A stretch of DNA of 64,000 nt from Edwardsiella ictaluri ATCC 33202 (GTDB taxonomy: Bacteria > Pseudomonadota > Gammaproteobacteria > Enterobacterales > Enterobacteriaceae). The notes beneath the pieces were generated by a model. The model did no database searches. It was given only the letters and a program-made list of their open reading frames with translations, and had not been told where the DNA came from. Location of the stretch: positions 62,001 to 126,000 of the forward strand of contig NZ_AFJI01000113.1 of the NCBI RefSeq assembly GCF_000264785.1, read 5' to 3'. Made by a program: the position numbers and the translations under genes. Numbering within the stretch: the first letter of the stretch is position 1; every line of letters starts with the position of its first letter. Below, piece by piece: positions 40,477-51,163 of this stretch.

Positions 40477-40794
40477 AGTCTACCCCCTTGCCGGAACTGA
40501 GCCTGTTTCCCTGTAGCAAGGAATATAGCAAATCAATGCAATAATCAATCAGTTACGCAATGGCTATGATGGTTAACACCAGTATCATATCAAAGGTGCA
40601 GGGTAATGGGAAAAGTTTTATGTTAGTAAGTATTTAAACTATACATGGGATGATTAAACATAGCTCTCATTTTATGAGTTAGAGGAATAAATATTTTAAT
40701 GAGTTATCCTGACTGGCCATATCATTTCACTGAATGAAGTATATTCATGTTTGTCAGGAGGGTTGGCCGTGTATGGAGTGGGCCGTCTATGGAT
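40477..40794. other. tomB upstream region
   Basis: About 320 bp, AT-rich (especially 40600-40740), no gene recognised. It should carry the leftward tomB-hha promoter; the AT-rich tract is the sort of DNA bound by H-NS/Hha, which would allow autoregulation, an inference only. Confidence 0.4.
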
Positions 40795-40820
40795 AAAAAA
40801 AGACCGCCTTCAGGCGGTCT
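40795..40820 (-). terminator. Terminator of the acrAB operon
   Basis: Perfect 9-bp arms AGACCGCCT/AGGCGGTCT with a two-base TC loop; on the minus strand they are followed by a T-run (plus-strand A-tract at 40795-40800). It lies 16 bp beyond the acrB stop. Confidence 0.88.
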
Positions 40821-40835
40821 TTTCATTTTATATAT

Positions 40836-43800
40836 CTATTTATTGTGCGGTTCAACCGGCCTGCTGTGCTCAAGATCCTCGCTGCGGCGGCCAAAGCGGC
40901 GGCGCACCACCACAAAGAACACCGGTACGAAGAAGATAGCCAGAATGGTGGCGGAGACCATTCCGCCCATCACTCCGGTACCGACAGCGTTCTGTGCTCC
41001 TGAGCCGGCACCGTTACTGATGACCAGCGGCATAACCCCGAGGATAAAGGCCAGCGAGGTCATCAGGATCGGGCGCAGGCGCATGCGCACAGCCTCCAGT
41101 GTCGCTTCAACCAGTCCCTTACCCTCTTTGTGCATCAGGTCGACGGCGAATTCGACGATCAGGATGGCGTTCTTCGCCGACAGCCCGATCGTCGTCAACA
41201 GGCCGACCTGGAAATACACATCGTTGGTCAGACCGCGCAGAGAGGTCGCCAACAGGGCACCGACGACGCCAAGCGGTACCACCAGCATGACGGAGAACGG
41301 GATAGACCAGCTCTCATACAGGGCGGCCAGGCACAGGAAGACCACGATCAACGAGATGGCATACAGGGCCGGAGCCTGGTTGCCGGACAGACGTTCCTGA
41401 TAGGACATTCCGGTCCAGTCATAACCGACGCCCGCCGGCAGCTTGGCGACCAGGGTCTCCATCAGCGCCATGGCCTCACCGGTACTCTTGCCGGGTGCGG
41501 CTTCGCCGAGAATCTCCATGGAGGGCAGGCCATTATAGCGTTCCAGACGCGGTGATCCGTACTCCCAGCGTGAGCTGGAGAAGGCGGACAGTGGTACCAT
41601 TTGACCATTGCTGCTGCGTACGTACCAGTTATCGATATCGCTTGGCAGCATACGGAACGGGGCATCGGCCTGTACATAAACGCGTTTGACGCGCCCGCGG
41701 TCGATAAAGTCGTTGACATATGCCCCACCCAGCGCGGCAGAGATGGTCTGGTTCACATCGGCAAGAGAAACCCCCAGCGACTGCGCTTTTTCTTGGTCGA
41801 TATCGAGCTTGAACTGTGGCGTATCCTCCAGGCCGTTGGGGCGCACGCCGACCAGTAGGTCAGGGTGCTGTGCCGCCATACCCAGCAGCTGGTTACGTGC
41901 TTCAGTCAGCTTTTCGTGGCCAAGGTTAGCCTGATCGATCAGCTCAAAGTCGAAGCCGGATGCTGTGCCCAGCTCAACGATAGCCGGCAGGTTAAACGGA
42001 TACACCATGGCGTCGTTGATCTTACTGAAGGCGACCGCTGCACGTTGAATGATCGCAGTAACCTTGTTCTGATCGCCCTTACGCTCGTCCCACGGTTTCA
42101 GACTGACGAAAGCCAGACCGTTGTTCTGCCCCTGACCGCTGAAGCCGAAACCGCTGACGGTAAAGACCGATTCAACGTTATCCTTCTCCTTGGTCAGGTA
42201 ATAGTGGGAAACCTGCTTGAGTACATTGTTGGTGCGTTCCTGGGTCGCACCGGGTGGTAGCTGGGCCATGGTCAGAAGTACCCCCTGGTCCTCTTCCGGC
42301 AGGAAGGAGGTGGGCAGGCGGATAAACAGCAGCCCCATACCGACCACGATCAGCAGGTAAATCACCAGATAGCGCCCGGTGCCGCGCAGGATGCGGCCAA
42401 TGCTGTCGGTATAGTGGTGGGTACTCTTTTCAAACAGGCGGTTAAACCAGCCAAAGAAGCCGGTCTGTACACCGTGATCGCCTTTGGCGATCGGTTTGAG
42501 CATGGTGGCGCACAGCGCCGGCGTCAGGATCATCGCCACCAGCACCGACAGCACCATGGAGGAGACGATGGTGATGGAGAACTGGCGATAGATGGCCCCG
42601 GTCGAGCCGCCGAAGAAGGCCATTGGTACAAATACCGCGGAGAGCACCATGGCGATACCAACCAGCGCCCCCTGGATCTGCTCCATGGACTTCTTGGTCG
42701 CTTCTTTCGGAGGCAGCCCCTCTTCGGACATGACGCGCTCGACGTTTTCCACCACTACGATGGCGTCATCCACCAAGAGGCCTATCGCCAATACCATCCC
42801 GAACATGGTCAGGGTGTTGATGGAGAAGCCTACGATCTCCAGAACGGCGAAGGTCCCCAGCAACACCACAGGTACGGCGATAGTAGGGATCAGGGTAGCG
42901 CGGATATTCTGCAGGAACAGATACATCACCACGAATACCAGCACGATCGCTTCCAGCAGGGTCTTCACTACTTCGTCGATAGAGAGCTGAACGAACGGGG
43001 TGGTGTCATACGGATAGACCGTCTTCAGGCTTGCCGGGAAGTAGGGAGCCAGCCTGGCCAGCTCCGTTTTCACGGCCTTGGCGGTATCCAGTGCGTTAGC
43101 GCCGGTCGCGAGCTTCACGGCGATACCGGCGGCCGGTTTACCGTTATAGCGGGCGATGGTGCCATAGTTCTCTGCCCCCAGCTCTACGCGCGCAACGTCG
43201 CGCAGCAGAACGCGGGAACCATCCTGCTGAACCTTAAGCAGGATCTTGCCGAATTCGGTCGGATCCTTCAGTCGGGTCTGCACGATGATAGAGGCGTTCA
43301 GCTGCTGACCCGGCACCGGCGGGGTTCCCCCCAGCTGGCCACCGGCGATCTGGTTGTTCTGCACCTTAATCTGGGAGACAACGTCGACCGGCGTCAGGTT
43401 ATACTTATTCAGCTTGTTGGGGTCCAGCCAGATACGCATGGCGTACTGGGAGCCGAACAGCTGTACGCTGCCGACGCCCTGGGTACGGCTCAGGGGATCT
43501 TTAATGTTGGATGCTACATAGTCGGCGATGTCATCCTGACTCAGACTGCCGTCTTCGGAGATAAAGCCTGCGACCAGCAGAATACTGCTGGAGGCTTTAT
43601 CCACGCTGACCCCCTGCTGCTGTACTTCCTGCGGCAGGGAGGGCATGGCCAGCTGCAGCTTATTCTGCACCTGGACCTGGGCGATATCCGGATCGGTACC
43701 GGCCTCAAAGGTCAGGGTGATGCTGGCGTTACCGGCCGAGTCACTGGTTGATGACATGTACATCAGGTTATCGATACCGTTCATGTTCTGTTCGATAACC

Positions 43801-43988
43801 TGCGTCACGGAGTTTTGCACCGTGGCCGCATCCGCCCCCGGATAGCTGGCGGAGATGGTGACTGCCGGCGGAGCAACGGTAGGGTACTGTGCGACAGGCA
43901 GGCTCATGATCGCCAATGCGCCGGCCAACATCATAATGATGGCGAGAACCCAGGCAAAGATCGGACGATCGATAAAAAATTTAGCCAT
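40836..43988 (-). CDS. acrB: RND multidrug efflux pump AcrB
   Basis: 1050 residues (E. coli 1049). The resistance-nodulation-division layout is complete: twelve membrane helices, two large periplasmic loops, and the proton-relay helix 4 with [18 protein letters not shown] containing the paired aspartates. The N-terminus [20 protein letters not shown] is diagnostic. It forms the trimeric pump with AcrA and TolC. It lies 43 bp after acrA. Confidence 0.97.
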   Translation of the reverse strand: MAKFFIDRPIFAWVLAIIMMLAGALAIMSLPVAQYPTVAPPAVTISASYPGADAATVQNSVTQVIEQNMNGIDNLMYMSSTSDSAGNASITLTFEAGTDPDIAQVQVQNKLQLAMPSLPQEVQQQGVSVDKASSSILLVAGFISEDGSLSQDDIADYVASNIKDPLSRTQGVGSVQLFGSQYAMRIWLDPNKLNKYNLTPVDVVSQIKVQNNQIAGGQLGGTPPVPGQQLNASIIVQTRLKDPTEFGKILLKVQQDGSRVLLRDVARVELGAENYGTIARYNGKPAAGIAVKLATGANALDTAKAVKTELARLAPYFPASLKTVYPYDTTPFVQLSIDEVVKTLLEAIVLVFVVMYLFLQNIRATLIPTIAVPVVLLGTFAVLEIVGFSINTLTMFGMVLAIGLLVDDAIVVVENVERVMSEEGLPPKEATKKSMEQIQGALVGIAMVLSAVFVPMAFFGGSTGAIYRQFSITIVSSMVLSVLVAMILTPALCATMLKPIAKGDHGVQTGFFGWFNRLFEKSTHHYTDSIGRILRGTGRYLVIYLLIVVGMGLLFIRLPTSFLPEEDQGVLLTMAQLPPGATQERTNNVLKQVSHYYLTKEKDNVESVFTVSGFGFSGQGQNNGLAFVSLKPWDERKGDQNKVTAIIQRAAVAFSKINDAMVYPFNLPAIVELGTASGFDFELIDQANLGHEKLTEARNQLLGMAAQHPDLLVGVRPNGLEDTPQFKLDIDQEKAQSLGVSLADVNQTISAALGGAYVNDFIDRGRVKRVYVQADAPFRMLPSDIDNWYVRSSNGQMVPLSAFSSSRWEYGSPRLERYNGLPSMEILGEAAPGKSTGEAMALMETLVAKLPAGVGYDWTGMSYQERLSGNQAPALYAISLIVVFLCLAALYESWSIPFSVMLVVPLGVVGALLATSLRGLTNDVYFQVGLLTTIGLSAKNAILIVEFAVDLMHKEGKGLVEATLEAVRMRLRPILMTSLAFILGVMPLVISNGAGSGAQNAVGTGVMGGMVSATILAIFFVPVFFVVVRRRFGRRSEDLEHSRPVEPHNK

Positions 43989-44031
43989 GTATTACTGGCT
44001 CCTTTTCCCAATATTATGCATCGCGATGCGT

Positions 44032-45216
44032 TTACTGCTGTGCGCCACTGGCCGCACCGTCGCTGACCGCTGCATTCAGTTTAGCTTCCTCTACTTTCAC
44101 CTGCATACCCGGGCGAATACGCTGCAGGCCGGATACGATAACCCGATCGCCGCTCTTCAGGCCGCCCGTGACCAGCCACTGATCGCCGATAGCCTGAGCG
44201 GCATCGATAGTACGCATTTCGACCTTGTTGTCTGCGCCAACCAGCATTACTGTCGCCTGGCCGCGGGGGTTACGCGTTACACCCTGCTGTGGAACCAGCA
44301 GCGCATCGGGGCGGACGCCTTCGTCCAGGCGCGCACGCACGAACATTCCCGGCAGCAGGTCGTTTTGCGGGTTGGGGAACACGGCGCGAATAGTGATAGA
44401 ACCGGTGCTCTCATCCACGGTCAGGTCGGAGAACTCCAGCGTGCCTTTCCGCGGATAAGGCTGGCCGTTTTCCATCACCAGCTCAACGCTGGCTTTACCG
44501 TTTTCCTGCTTGATCTGCCCGTTGGCCAGCTCCTGCTTCAGACGCAGAAAATCATTGCTGGACTGGGTCACGTCGACATAGATGGGATCAAGCTGCTGTA
44601 CCTTCACCAGCGCGTTGCTCTGGTTGGCGGTCACCAAGGCGCCCTCGGTGACCGAGGACTTGCCACTCAGGCCGGTGATAGGCGAGGTGACTTTGGTGTA
44701 AGCCAGATTGATGCGTGCGTTTTCAACAGCGGCTTTAGCGGCGACGACGGTCGCGTCGGCCTGGCGTGCGTTGGCGACAGCGGTATCATAGTCCTGCTGG
44801 CTGATGTATTTGGTGCCCAGCAGCGGGGTATAGCGTTTGACCGTCAGATGGGCGATGTTAGCGGCAGCCTCTGCCTTGGCCAGATCGCCACGGGCACTGT
44901 CATAGGCGGCCTGATAGGTTGCAGGGTCGATCTGATACAGTGATTCGCCGGCTTTTACCGTGCTGCCTTCGACAAAGTTACGCTTAAGGATAATACCGCT
45001 GACCTGCGGACGGACTTCTGCGATACGGTACGCAGAGGTTCGGCCCGGAAGTTCGGCTGAGACATTTAACGGCGCCGTTTTCAGTGTGACTACACCGACT
45101 TCGGGGGCAGGGCGTTGCCCGGTTGCGTCATTGTCATCGTTACATCCTGTAAGAAGTAAACCGCCGGAAAACAGCAGTATCGCTGCCAGAGGCATTAACC
45201 ATCTGTTTTTCTTCAT
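44032..45216 (-). CDS. acrA: Efflux pump periplasmic adaptor AcrA
   Basis: 394 residues, a membrane-fusion lipoprotein. The lipobox LLLTGC follows a short signal peptide, then come the lipoyl halves, the alpha-helical hairpin (about 95-170, rich in Ala) and the beta-barrel and membrane-proximal domains. The start at 45216 (MKKNRWLMPLA) gives the normal signal peptide; the longer frame would bury it. Confidence 0.96.
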   Translation of the reverse strand: MKKNRWLMPLAAILLFSGGLLLTGCNDDNDATGQRPAPEVGVVTLKTAPLNVSAELPGRTSAYRIAEVRPQVSGIILKRNFVEGSTVKAGESLYQIDPATYQAAYDSARGDLAKAEAAANIAHLTVKRYTPLLGTKYISQQDYDTAVANARQADATVVAAKAAVENARINLAYTKVTSPITGLSGKSSVTEGALVTANQSNALVKVQQLDPIYVDVTQSSNDFLRLKQELANGQIKQENGKASVELVMENGQPYPRKGTLEFSDLTVDESTGSITIRAVFPNPQNDLLPGMFVRARLDEGVRPDALLVPQQGVTRNPRGQATVMLVGADNKVEMRTIDAAQAIGDQWLVTGGLKSGDRVIVSGLQRIRPGMQVKVEEAKLNAAVSDGAASGAQQ

Positions 45217-45305
45217 ATTATACCTCAAGAGTCCAAGTGCGAAATGGGTGTGGAGCACACTGGTAAAAAACCCATTGCTGCGCTATCAAAAAACGCATGT
45301 TATGG

Positions 45306-45329
45306 TACATACATTCATCAATGTATGTA
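45306..45329. promoter_or_regulatory. AcrR operator between acrA and acrR
   Basis: A 24-bp inverted repeat with perfect arms TACATACATT and AATGTATGTA around CATC. The E. coli AcrR operator has the same arms around TATG. It lies in the 141-bp divergent region, so AcrR can repress both acrAB and itself. Confidence 0.92.
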
Positions 45330-45357
45330 AGTCTTGATACTTTAAAAAAATAACGCC

Positions 45358-46071
45358 ATGGCACGAAAAACCAAACAGCAGGCCCAAGAGACCCGACAGC
45401 AAATCCTTGACGCTGCCATACGTGAGTTTTCCGCACGCGGTGTCGCCGCCACCTCATTAAACGATATCGCTAACGCTGCAGGGGTTACCCGTGGGGCCAT
45501 TTACTGGCATTTTAAGAACAAAACTGACATTTTTCACGCCGTCTGGGAGTTTATGGAGTCCAGGCTCAGTGAGCTTGAGCTAGAGTATCAGACAAAGTTT
45601 CCGGATGATCCACTGCGTATATTGCGTGAGCTCCTAATTTTTATTTTGGTCGCGACGGTGGTGGATCCGCAGCGACGGGCGATGATGGAAATTCTGTACC
45701 ATAAGTGCGAGTTCGTCGGCGAGATGCGGGCGCTGGGCGAACGGCGTAAACTGATGTATCTGGAGAGCTACACGCGCATTGAACGGGTTCTGCAGCACTG
45801 TGTCTTTCGGGAGCAGCTGCCGTCGAATCTGGATATGCTGCGCAGTGCCATCGCCCTGCGCAGCTATATTACCGGTATCATGGAGAGCTGGCTGTTTACC
45901 CCGGAGCGCTTCGATCTGCAACAGCAGGCGATACCGCTGGTGGATAACGTGATCGCCATGCTACAGCACAGCCCGTTTTTACGCCGTGATGCGGCGTGTG
46001 CGCCCAATGATACCTCTGTATGGGAAAGCGGTTTCCCAGCCATGCTAAACAGTGTTGATAAAGACGAGTAG
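45358..46071 (+). CDS. acrR: TetR-family repressor AcrR
   Basis: 237 residues, about 20 longer at the C-terminus than E. coli AcrR. The TetR helix-turn-helix is FSARGVAATSLNDIANAAGVTRGAIYWHF (split across residues 21-49). The ligand domain senses pump substrates. Divergent from acrAB, with its operator in between. Confidence 0.95.
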   Translation: MARKTKQQAQETRQQILDAAIREFSARGVAATSLNDIANAAGVTRGAIYWHFKNKTDIFHAVWEFMESRLSELELEYQTKFPDDPLRILRELLIFILVATVVDPQRRAMMEILYHKCEFVGEMRALGERRKLMYLESYTRIERVLQHCVFREQLPSNLDMLRSAIALRSYITGIMESWLFTPERFDLQQQAIPLVDNVIAMLQHSPFLRRDAACAPNDTSVWESGFPAMLNSVDKDE

Positions 46072-46077
46072 ATAACA

Positions 46078-46431
46078 ATGCAAAAAATTGTCGTGATTGC
46101 CAATGGGGCCGGTTATGGCCATGAATCTCTGTTCAATGCGCTGCGCCTGGCGCTGGCGATGAAGGAGCAGGCGGCGGATATCGATCTGAAGCTGTTCCTG
46201 ATGTCGGACGCCGTGACGGCGGCGCTGCCGGGACAAAAGCCCCATGAGGGTTACAGCCTGCAGCAGATGTTGGAGATCCTGTGCGCGCAGCGCACGCCCA
46301 TTCTGTTGTGTAAGACCTGCGCTGACGCTCGCGGCATTGCGTCGCTTCCGCTGATTGAGGGGGTGGCCATCGGCACGCTGACCGAACTGGCCGCCTGGAC
46401 GCTGGCTGCTGATAAAGTATTGACGTTCTAA
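46078..46431 (+). CDS. ychN: DsrE/F-family protein YchN
   Basis: 117 residues, closely resembling E. coli YchN in length and across the whole sequence (MQKIVVIANGAGYGHESLFNALRLALA at the start, ILLCKTCADARGI with two cysteines, and TLAADKVLTF at the end). DsrE-fold proteins act in sulfur relay in other systems; the function of YchN is not established. In E. coli ychN is elsewhere on the chromosome; here it follows acrR by 6 bp and is probably cotranscribed. Confidence 0.92.
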   Translation: MQKIVVIANGAGYGHESLFNALRLALAMKEQAADIDLKLFLMSDAVTAALPGQKPHEGYSLQQMLEILCAQRTPILLCKTCADARGIASLPLIEGVAIGTLTELAAWTLAADKVLTF

Positions 46432-46647
46432 GACGTGCTTCGCCGTTTATCCGACGACGGTGGACGCGCTACCGCCCGGCGTGAGACTCCGACACCGGGC
46501 AATTTTCTCCGATTGCGCCTATTCTTGCTATTACAGCTTCATGTTACTCTAGGCCACTTTTCGCGATGGAACGTTGCCAAGCGTCACGCGAAATAGAGCC
46601 CAGGAAACCTATTTTTCCTTTATTGATAAAGCCTGCTTAATTTTACT

Positions 46648-49600
46648 ATGACTCACGGCGTGTTATTACGGCCATGCAAGGGTGTTGCCCTTTGGCGCGT
46701 TATTATTGTCACTCTGCTGTTTTCCCTGCTCTTTTGCAGCGCTCTGGCGCGGGCGCAGAGCGGTGATATCGATTCGTACACTGAGGTGCAAAATCAGATC
46801 GATGCCCTGAATCGGCAGAAGAGCCTGTCGGCCAGCGATAAGCTGGTGCTGCAGGATCTTAACCAAACCCTGGACTATCTGGATGGCATTGAGCGCTATC
46901 GCAAAGAGAGCCAGCAGCTGAAACAGCAGGTGCAGCAGGCGCCGGGAAAACTGAACCAGGCACTGGCCGGACTGGAGGCACTGCAACGCAGCAGCGATGC
47001 GGCTGATGAGGCCAACTTTTCTGCCATGAGTTCCCGCCAGCTGCAGAGTCAGTGGGATGATACCCTGTCCGAGCTGAAGCAGACACAGGATGACCTGGCC
47101 TCCTACAGCAGTCAGTTGATCGCCCTGCAGACCCAGCCGGAGCGTGCCCAGGCCTCCATGATGACCAGCTCCCAGCAAATTCAGCAGATCCGTAATACCC
47201 TGGCAGAAGGCGCCCAGCTGCGTGCCAGTCAGCGTAACATGCTGAATACGGAGCTGGCGATGCTAAACCAGTCCCTGGATTACCAGCAGCAGAGCCTCGG
47301 GGACAACACCACCCTGCAGGATGTACTGCAAAAGCAGCGCGATTATGCCAGCGCCTGTATTACCAAGCTGGAGCGCCGCGTACAGCTGATCCGCCAGGCG
47401 GGCTATAGCAAGCAGCTGATTCAGTCTGAAAAAACGGCCAGAGAGGCGATCAATCCCGACGATGCGGCCCAGGACTTTACCCACAATCCACTGATCGCCA
47501 AAGAACTGGAGATAAACCGCGCGCTGAGCCAGCGGCTGATCGACGCCACGGAAAAGACCAATGCGCTGGTACAGGAGAATATCCGGGTTAAAAACTGGCT
47601 TGACCGTTCGCTGCAGGCCGAACGTAATCTGAAAGAGCAGATCTCGGTGCTGAAGGGCAGTCTGCTGCTGTCGCGTATTCTTTACCAGCAGCAGCAGAAG
47701 CTGCCAACGGAAAAGCTGAGCAACGATGTGGCGGCGCAGGTGGCCGATTTGCGCGTGGCCCAGTTTGATATCAACGCTCAGCGCGATGCCCTGAGTCAAA
47801 GCAGCGACTATGTGGCGGCGCTGCAGACCGACAGCAAGGAAATACTGAGTGATGAGGCGATCACGGCGCTGGAGGATCTGGTCGATACACGCCGGGATCT
47901 GCTGGATAAGCTGAACAAACAGCTGGGCAGTGAGCTGACGCTGGCCATCAGCCTGCAGATCAATCAGCAGCAGCTGCGCAATGTGAATGATTACCTGCAG
48001 CATACCCTGACCCAGCAGATCTTTTGGGTCAGCAGCAATAAACCGATGAACCTGGCCTGGTTTATCGGACTGCCCGCGGCGCTGCATACCCAAGCGGCGA
48101 ACCTGCACATTGACTTCAAACCGGCGCAGCTGCTGGAGGGCTTTATCAGCTCGCTGTATCTGTTCATTCCCCTGCTTATCGGCACCGGGTTACTGCTGTG
48201 GCGCCGTCGTGCCATCAACGCCCGCCTGGATAAGCTGGGCGATGAGGTGGGGCAGCTGAAGCGGGACGGACAGCTGCATACGCCGGAGGCCATCCTGCTG
48301 AATATCCTGCGTGGGCTGCCGGGAACGCTGCTGCTGCTGGCCGTGGGGGTGATGTTCTACCATACCGAAACTCAGATAAGCGGTCTGCTGTGGGTCATGT
48401 CTCTGCGCTTCTCGCTGTTTTGGCTGATCATCAGTACCACCTATCGCCTGATTTCACCGGGGGGGATCTCTGAGCGCCACTTTAACGTACCGCCGCTGGT
48501 CTGCGCCCATTACCGTCGTATGGTCCGGCGGCTGGGCTTCACCCTGATCCCGCTGATGGTGTGGTGCGTGATCGGGGAGAAATTACCGCTGCAGCTGAAC
48601 GAGGATGTGATCGGGCAGGTGGTGATTCTGATCACCCTGGCATTGTTGACGGTGTTTGTCTTTCCGTTGTGCCGCGATGCCTGGCGGGAGAAAAACTCCC
48701 ATAGCGTACGTCTGGTGCTGGTGACCCTGCTGGCGATCGCGCCGCTGATCCTGATGATCCTGACGGCCTGTGGTTATTTCTATACCGCCCTGCGTCTGGG
48801 TACCCGCTGGATAGAGAGCCTGTACCTGATGTTGCTGTGGGCCGTGGTCTACTCCACGGTGCTGCGCGGTCTGAGCGTGGCGGCCCGCCGTCTGGCCTAT
48901 CGCCGCGCGCTGGCGCGCCGCCAGCAGAACGCCGCCGGCGCCTCGCGCGAGGGGGCTGAGGGGCTGGAGACGATCGAAGAGCCGCCCCTGGCCATCGATC
49001 AGATCAATACCCAGTCCCTGCGTCTGACCACGATGGTGCTGTTTTTGATCTTTGGCTGCGTGCTGTACTGGATTTGGGCCGATCTGTTTACGGTGATCTC
49101 CTATCTCGACAGCATTACCCTGTGGCACTACAACAGCGGCAGCGGCGCCAGCCAGATAACCCAGGCGGTGACGCTGGGCAACCTGCTGTTTGCCATGATG
49201 ACGGTGGTGGTGGCCTATATCATGATGCGTAACTTGCCCGGTCTGCTGGAGGTGTTGGTACTGTCGCGTCTGCAGCTGCGTCAGGGTGCGTCCTATGCGA
49301 TCACCACCATCCTGACCTATACGATTATCAGCGTCGGGGTGATTATCTTCTTCGGCTCGCTGGGCATCTCCTGGGATAAGCTGCAGTGGATGGCTGCCGC
49401 GTTGTCGGTGGGCCTCGGCTTTGGACTGAACGAGATCTTCGGTAACTTTATCGCCGGCCTGATCATTCTGTTTGAGCGACCGGTCCGTATCGGAGACACC
49501 ATCACCATCGGCTCCTACTCCGGCTCGGTGAATAAGATCCGTATCCGTGCGACCACCATCACCGACTTCGATCGTAAAGAGGTGATCATTCCCAACAAGG

Positions 49601-50010
49601 CTTTTGTGACCGAGCGGCTGATTAACTGGTCGCTGACGGATACGGTGACCCGGGTGCTGATCAAGGTCGGCGTGGCCTATGGTTCGGATCTGGATAAAGT
49701 TCGGGAGCTCCTGCTGCAGGCGGCGGGTGAGAACCCGCGGGTGATGGTGGAGCCGGAGCCGCAGGTCTTCTTCCTGGCCTTTGGCGCCAGCACGCTGGAT
49801 CATGAGATGCGGCTGTATGTGCGCGAACTGCGCGATCGTAGCTATGTGGTGGATGAACTGAACCGTCGCATCGATCAGCTGTGCCGAGAGAACGATATCA
49901 ACATCGCCTTTAACCAGCTGGAGGTGTACCTGCATAACCCGCAGGGCAATGAGGTACAAGAGGTGAGGCGTACGCTGACGGATCCGCGCCCTGACTCACT
50001 GATGGCCTGA
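46648..50010 (+). CDS. mscK: Mechanosensitive channel MscK
   Basis: 1120 residues, the same as E. coli MscK. A signal peptide (about 1-36), a long periplasmic coiled-coil region (about 40-480), eleven membrane helices, and the MscS-like pore and cytoplasmic vestibule at the C-terminus (AALSVGLGFGLNEIFGNFIAGLIILFERP, residues near 925). It opens under hypoosmotic stress, in E. coli gated by potassium. Separated from ychN by 216 bp without recognised features. Confidence 0.95.
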   Translation: MTHGVLLRPCKGVALWRVIIVTLLFSLLFCSALARAQSGDIDSYTEVQNQIDALNRQKSLSASDKLVLQDLNQTLDYLDGIERYRKESQQLKQQVQQAPGKLNQALAGLEALQRSSDAADEANFSAMSSRQLQSQWDDTLSELKQTQDDLASYSSQLIALQTQPERAQASMMTSSQQIQQIRNTLAEGAQLRASQRNMLNTELAMLNQSLDYQQQSLGDNTTLQDVLQKQRDYASACITKLERRVQLIRQAGYSKQLIQSEKTAREAINPDDAAQDFTHNPLIAKELEINRALSQRLIDATEKTNALVQENIRVKNWLDRSLQAERNLKEQISVLKGSLLLSRILYQQQQKLPTEKLSNDVAAQVADLRVAQFDINAQRDALSQSSDYVAALQTDSKEILSDEAITALEDLVDTRRDLLDKLNKQLGSELTLAISLQINQQQLRNVNDYLQHTLTQQIFWVSSNKPMNLAWFIGLPAALHTQAANLHIDFKPAQLLEGFISSLYLFIPLLIGTGLLLWRRRAINARLDKLGDEVGQLKRDGQLHTPEAILLNILRGLPGTLLLLAVGVMFYHTETQISGLLWVMSLRFSLFWLIISTTYRLISPGGISERHFNVPPLVCAHYRRMVRRLGFTLIPLMVWCVIGEKLPLQLNEDVIGQVVILITLALLTVFVFPLCRDAWREKNSHSVRLVLVTLLAIAPLILMILTACGYFYTALRLGTRWIESLYLMLLWAVVYSTVLRGLSVAARRLAYRRALARRQQNAAGASREGAEGLETIEEPPLAIDQINTQSLRLTTMVLFLIFGCVLYWIWADLFTVISYLDSITLWHYNSGSGASQITQAVTLGNLLFAMMTVVVAYIMMRNLPGLLEVLVLSRLQLRQGASYAITTILTYTIISVGVIIFFGSLGISWDKLQWMAAALSVGLGFGLNEIFGNFIAGLIILFERPVRIGDTITIGSYSGSVNKIRIRATTITDFDRKEVIIPNKAFVTERLINWSLTDTVTRVLIKVGVAYGSDLDKVRELLLQAAGENPRVMVEPEPQVFFLAFGASTLDHEMRLYVRELRDRSYVVDELNRRIDQLCRENDINIAFNQLEVYLHNPQGNEVQEVRRTLTDPRPDSLMA

Positions 50011-50051
50011 TGGACGGACGATCGGGCGGTGGGTGCTATGCACCACCGCTG

Positions 50052-50216
50052 CTATCCGCTGTGTGCAGGGCTGGCCTGCGCCAGTTTCTGCCGGTAGTCG
50101 CGCAGGACGATCTCCAGCGCCGCCAGTGCGGTGTGCGCGGGAACAGCGTTACTCTCCAGCAGGTAAATCAAATCGACGGCCAGCTTGACCTCGTCGCTTG
50201 CTTGCTCCAGTGACAT
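50052..50216 (-). CDS. rsmS: RsmS (YbaM) small pleiotropic regulator
   Basis: 54 residues, reading [20 protein letters not shown] at the start, then a DYRQKLAQ segment near the end. E. coli YbaM starts [20 protein letters not shown] and lies at the same place between mscK and priC. In Pectobacterium RsmS modulates secondary metabolism and virulence; the mechanism is unknown. AGGAG precedes the ATG at 50216. Convergent with mscK. Confidence 0.9.
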   Translation of the reverse strand: MSLEQASDEVKLAVDLIYLLESNAVPAHTALAALEIVLRDYRQKLAQASPAHSG

Positions 50217-50224
50217 GGGGCTCC

Positions 50225-50476
50225 TTATGATCGGATCTTACGGTAAATAAACAGCACCAGCATCGCACCAATCACCGACATAATCAGGCTTTTTAGATTG
50301 AAGCCAGCAGTGATATTCATATGAAACAGCAGGTTGCCGAAATAGCCGCCGAGCAGGGCGCCGACGATGCCCAGCGCCACGGTCATGATAATTCCCCCAT
50401 CATCCCGGCCCGGCATCAGCCATTTCGCCATTATTCCGACGATAAGTCCCAGTACAACCCACGCAATGATACCCAT
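50225..50476 (-). CDS. GlsB/YeaQ/YmgE-family small membrane protein
   Basis: 83 residues with three hydrophobic helices and the family motif [19 protein letters not shown] followed by [12 protein letters not shown]. Called transglycosylase-associated in databases, the family is stress-linked and functionally undefined. It lies 8 bp upstream of rsmS on the same strand. It is not present at this place in E. coli. Confidence 0.88.
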   Translation of the reverse strand: MGIIAWVVLGLIVGIMAKWLMPGRDDGGIIMTVALGIVGALLGGYFGNLLFHMNITAGFNLKSLIMSVIGAMLVLFIYRKIRS

Positions 50477-50553
50477 GGTACATGCTCCTGCATAGGTGAT
50501 GGGCCGACCCCCTGTGCGGCCACCTTAATCCAGTATAGGTAAGGCGTAGGCGC

Positions 50554-51093
50554 TCAGCGAAATCCGTTTTCACGGTGTTCGATCTGCTTTTCGATCCGCC
50601 GCAGCGCCTGGCGGCAGCGCTGCAGCCGTCCCTCCATGGCAGCCAGTTCGCGCTGGATCTGCTGCTGCTGGGCCAGGGTCTGGCAGGCGGCCAGGCGCAG
50701 CTCGCGCTCACGCACCATGGTTTGCAGACGCCGCTCATAGTCCTGGTGGCGCGCCAGCTCCTGGTACAGATCGCCCGCGCTCTCCGCCCGCTGCGGCTCT
50801 TGTCGCCGCAGCGTCTGGGTGGCCTGCTCGCGCTGTAGGGCGGCCATCTGAGCCAGCAGACGCTCGGCGAGAAAGGCGACCTGCTGGCGCTGCCCGGCGC
50901 CGACGGCGCGCTGCAGGGCGGTGAAGTTATCCCGGGTCTCCTGCAGATAGTCTTTCAGCCGGGTACCGTGGGTCAGGAACAGCGCCCGATCGAAGCGTGA
51001 GCGGGCGGCGGGCTGTTCGGCCAGCGGCGCCAGCGCCTGAGCCAGCCGCTGCAGGCGCTGCTCGAGCTGGTTGAGCATCTGTTGACTCGACAT
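50554..51093 (-). CDS. priC: Primosomal replication protein N'' (PriC)
   Basis: 179 residues, alpha-helical, Gln/Arg-rich, with the family start MLNQLEQRLQRLAQALAPLAEQ and the central RSRFDRALF...LKDYLQETRDNF. PriC helps reload DnaB at stalled forks with single-stranded gaps. The position next to rsmS and divergent from ybaN is as in E. coli. Confidence 0.92.
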   Translation of the reverse strand: MSSQQMLNQLEQRLQRLAQALAPLAEQPAARSRFDRALFLTHGTRLKDYLQETRDNFTALQRAVGAGQRQQVAFLAERLLAQMAALQREQATQTLRRQEPQRAESAGDLYQELARHQDYERRLQTMVRERELRLAACQTLAQQQQIQRELAAMEGRLQRCRQALRRIEKQIEHRENGFR

Positions 51094-51163
51094 AACCTAC
51101 CTTTAAATGATAGTAACCATAGCGCATGGTACTGGAGCGGCAGGGAGCGGAGCAAGCCAGAGA

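Noticed and set aside
42414..43751. A 445-codon open frame antisense to acrB
   Set aside because: It is a His/Gln-rich shadow of acrB codon usage with no start signal; the AcrB frame explains the region.
48583..49959. A 458-codon leftward frame inside mscK
   Set aside because: His/Gln-rich antisense shadow; no family resemblance, and the MscS-like domain lies opposite.
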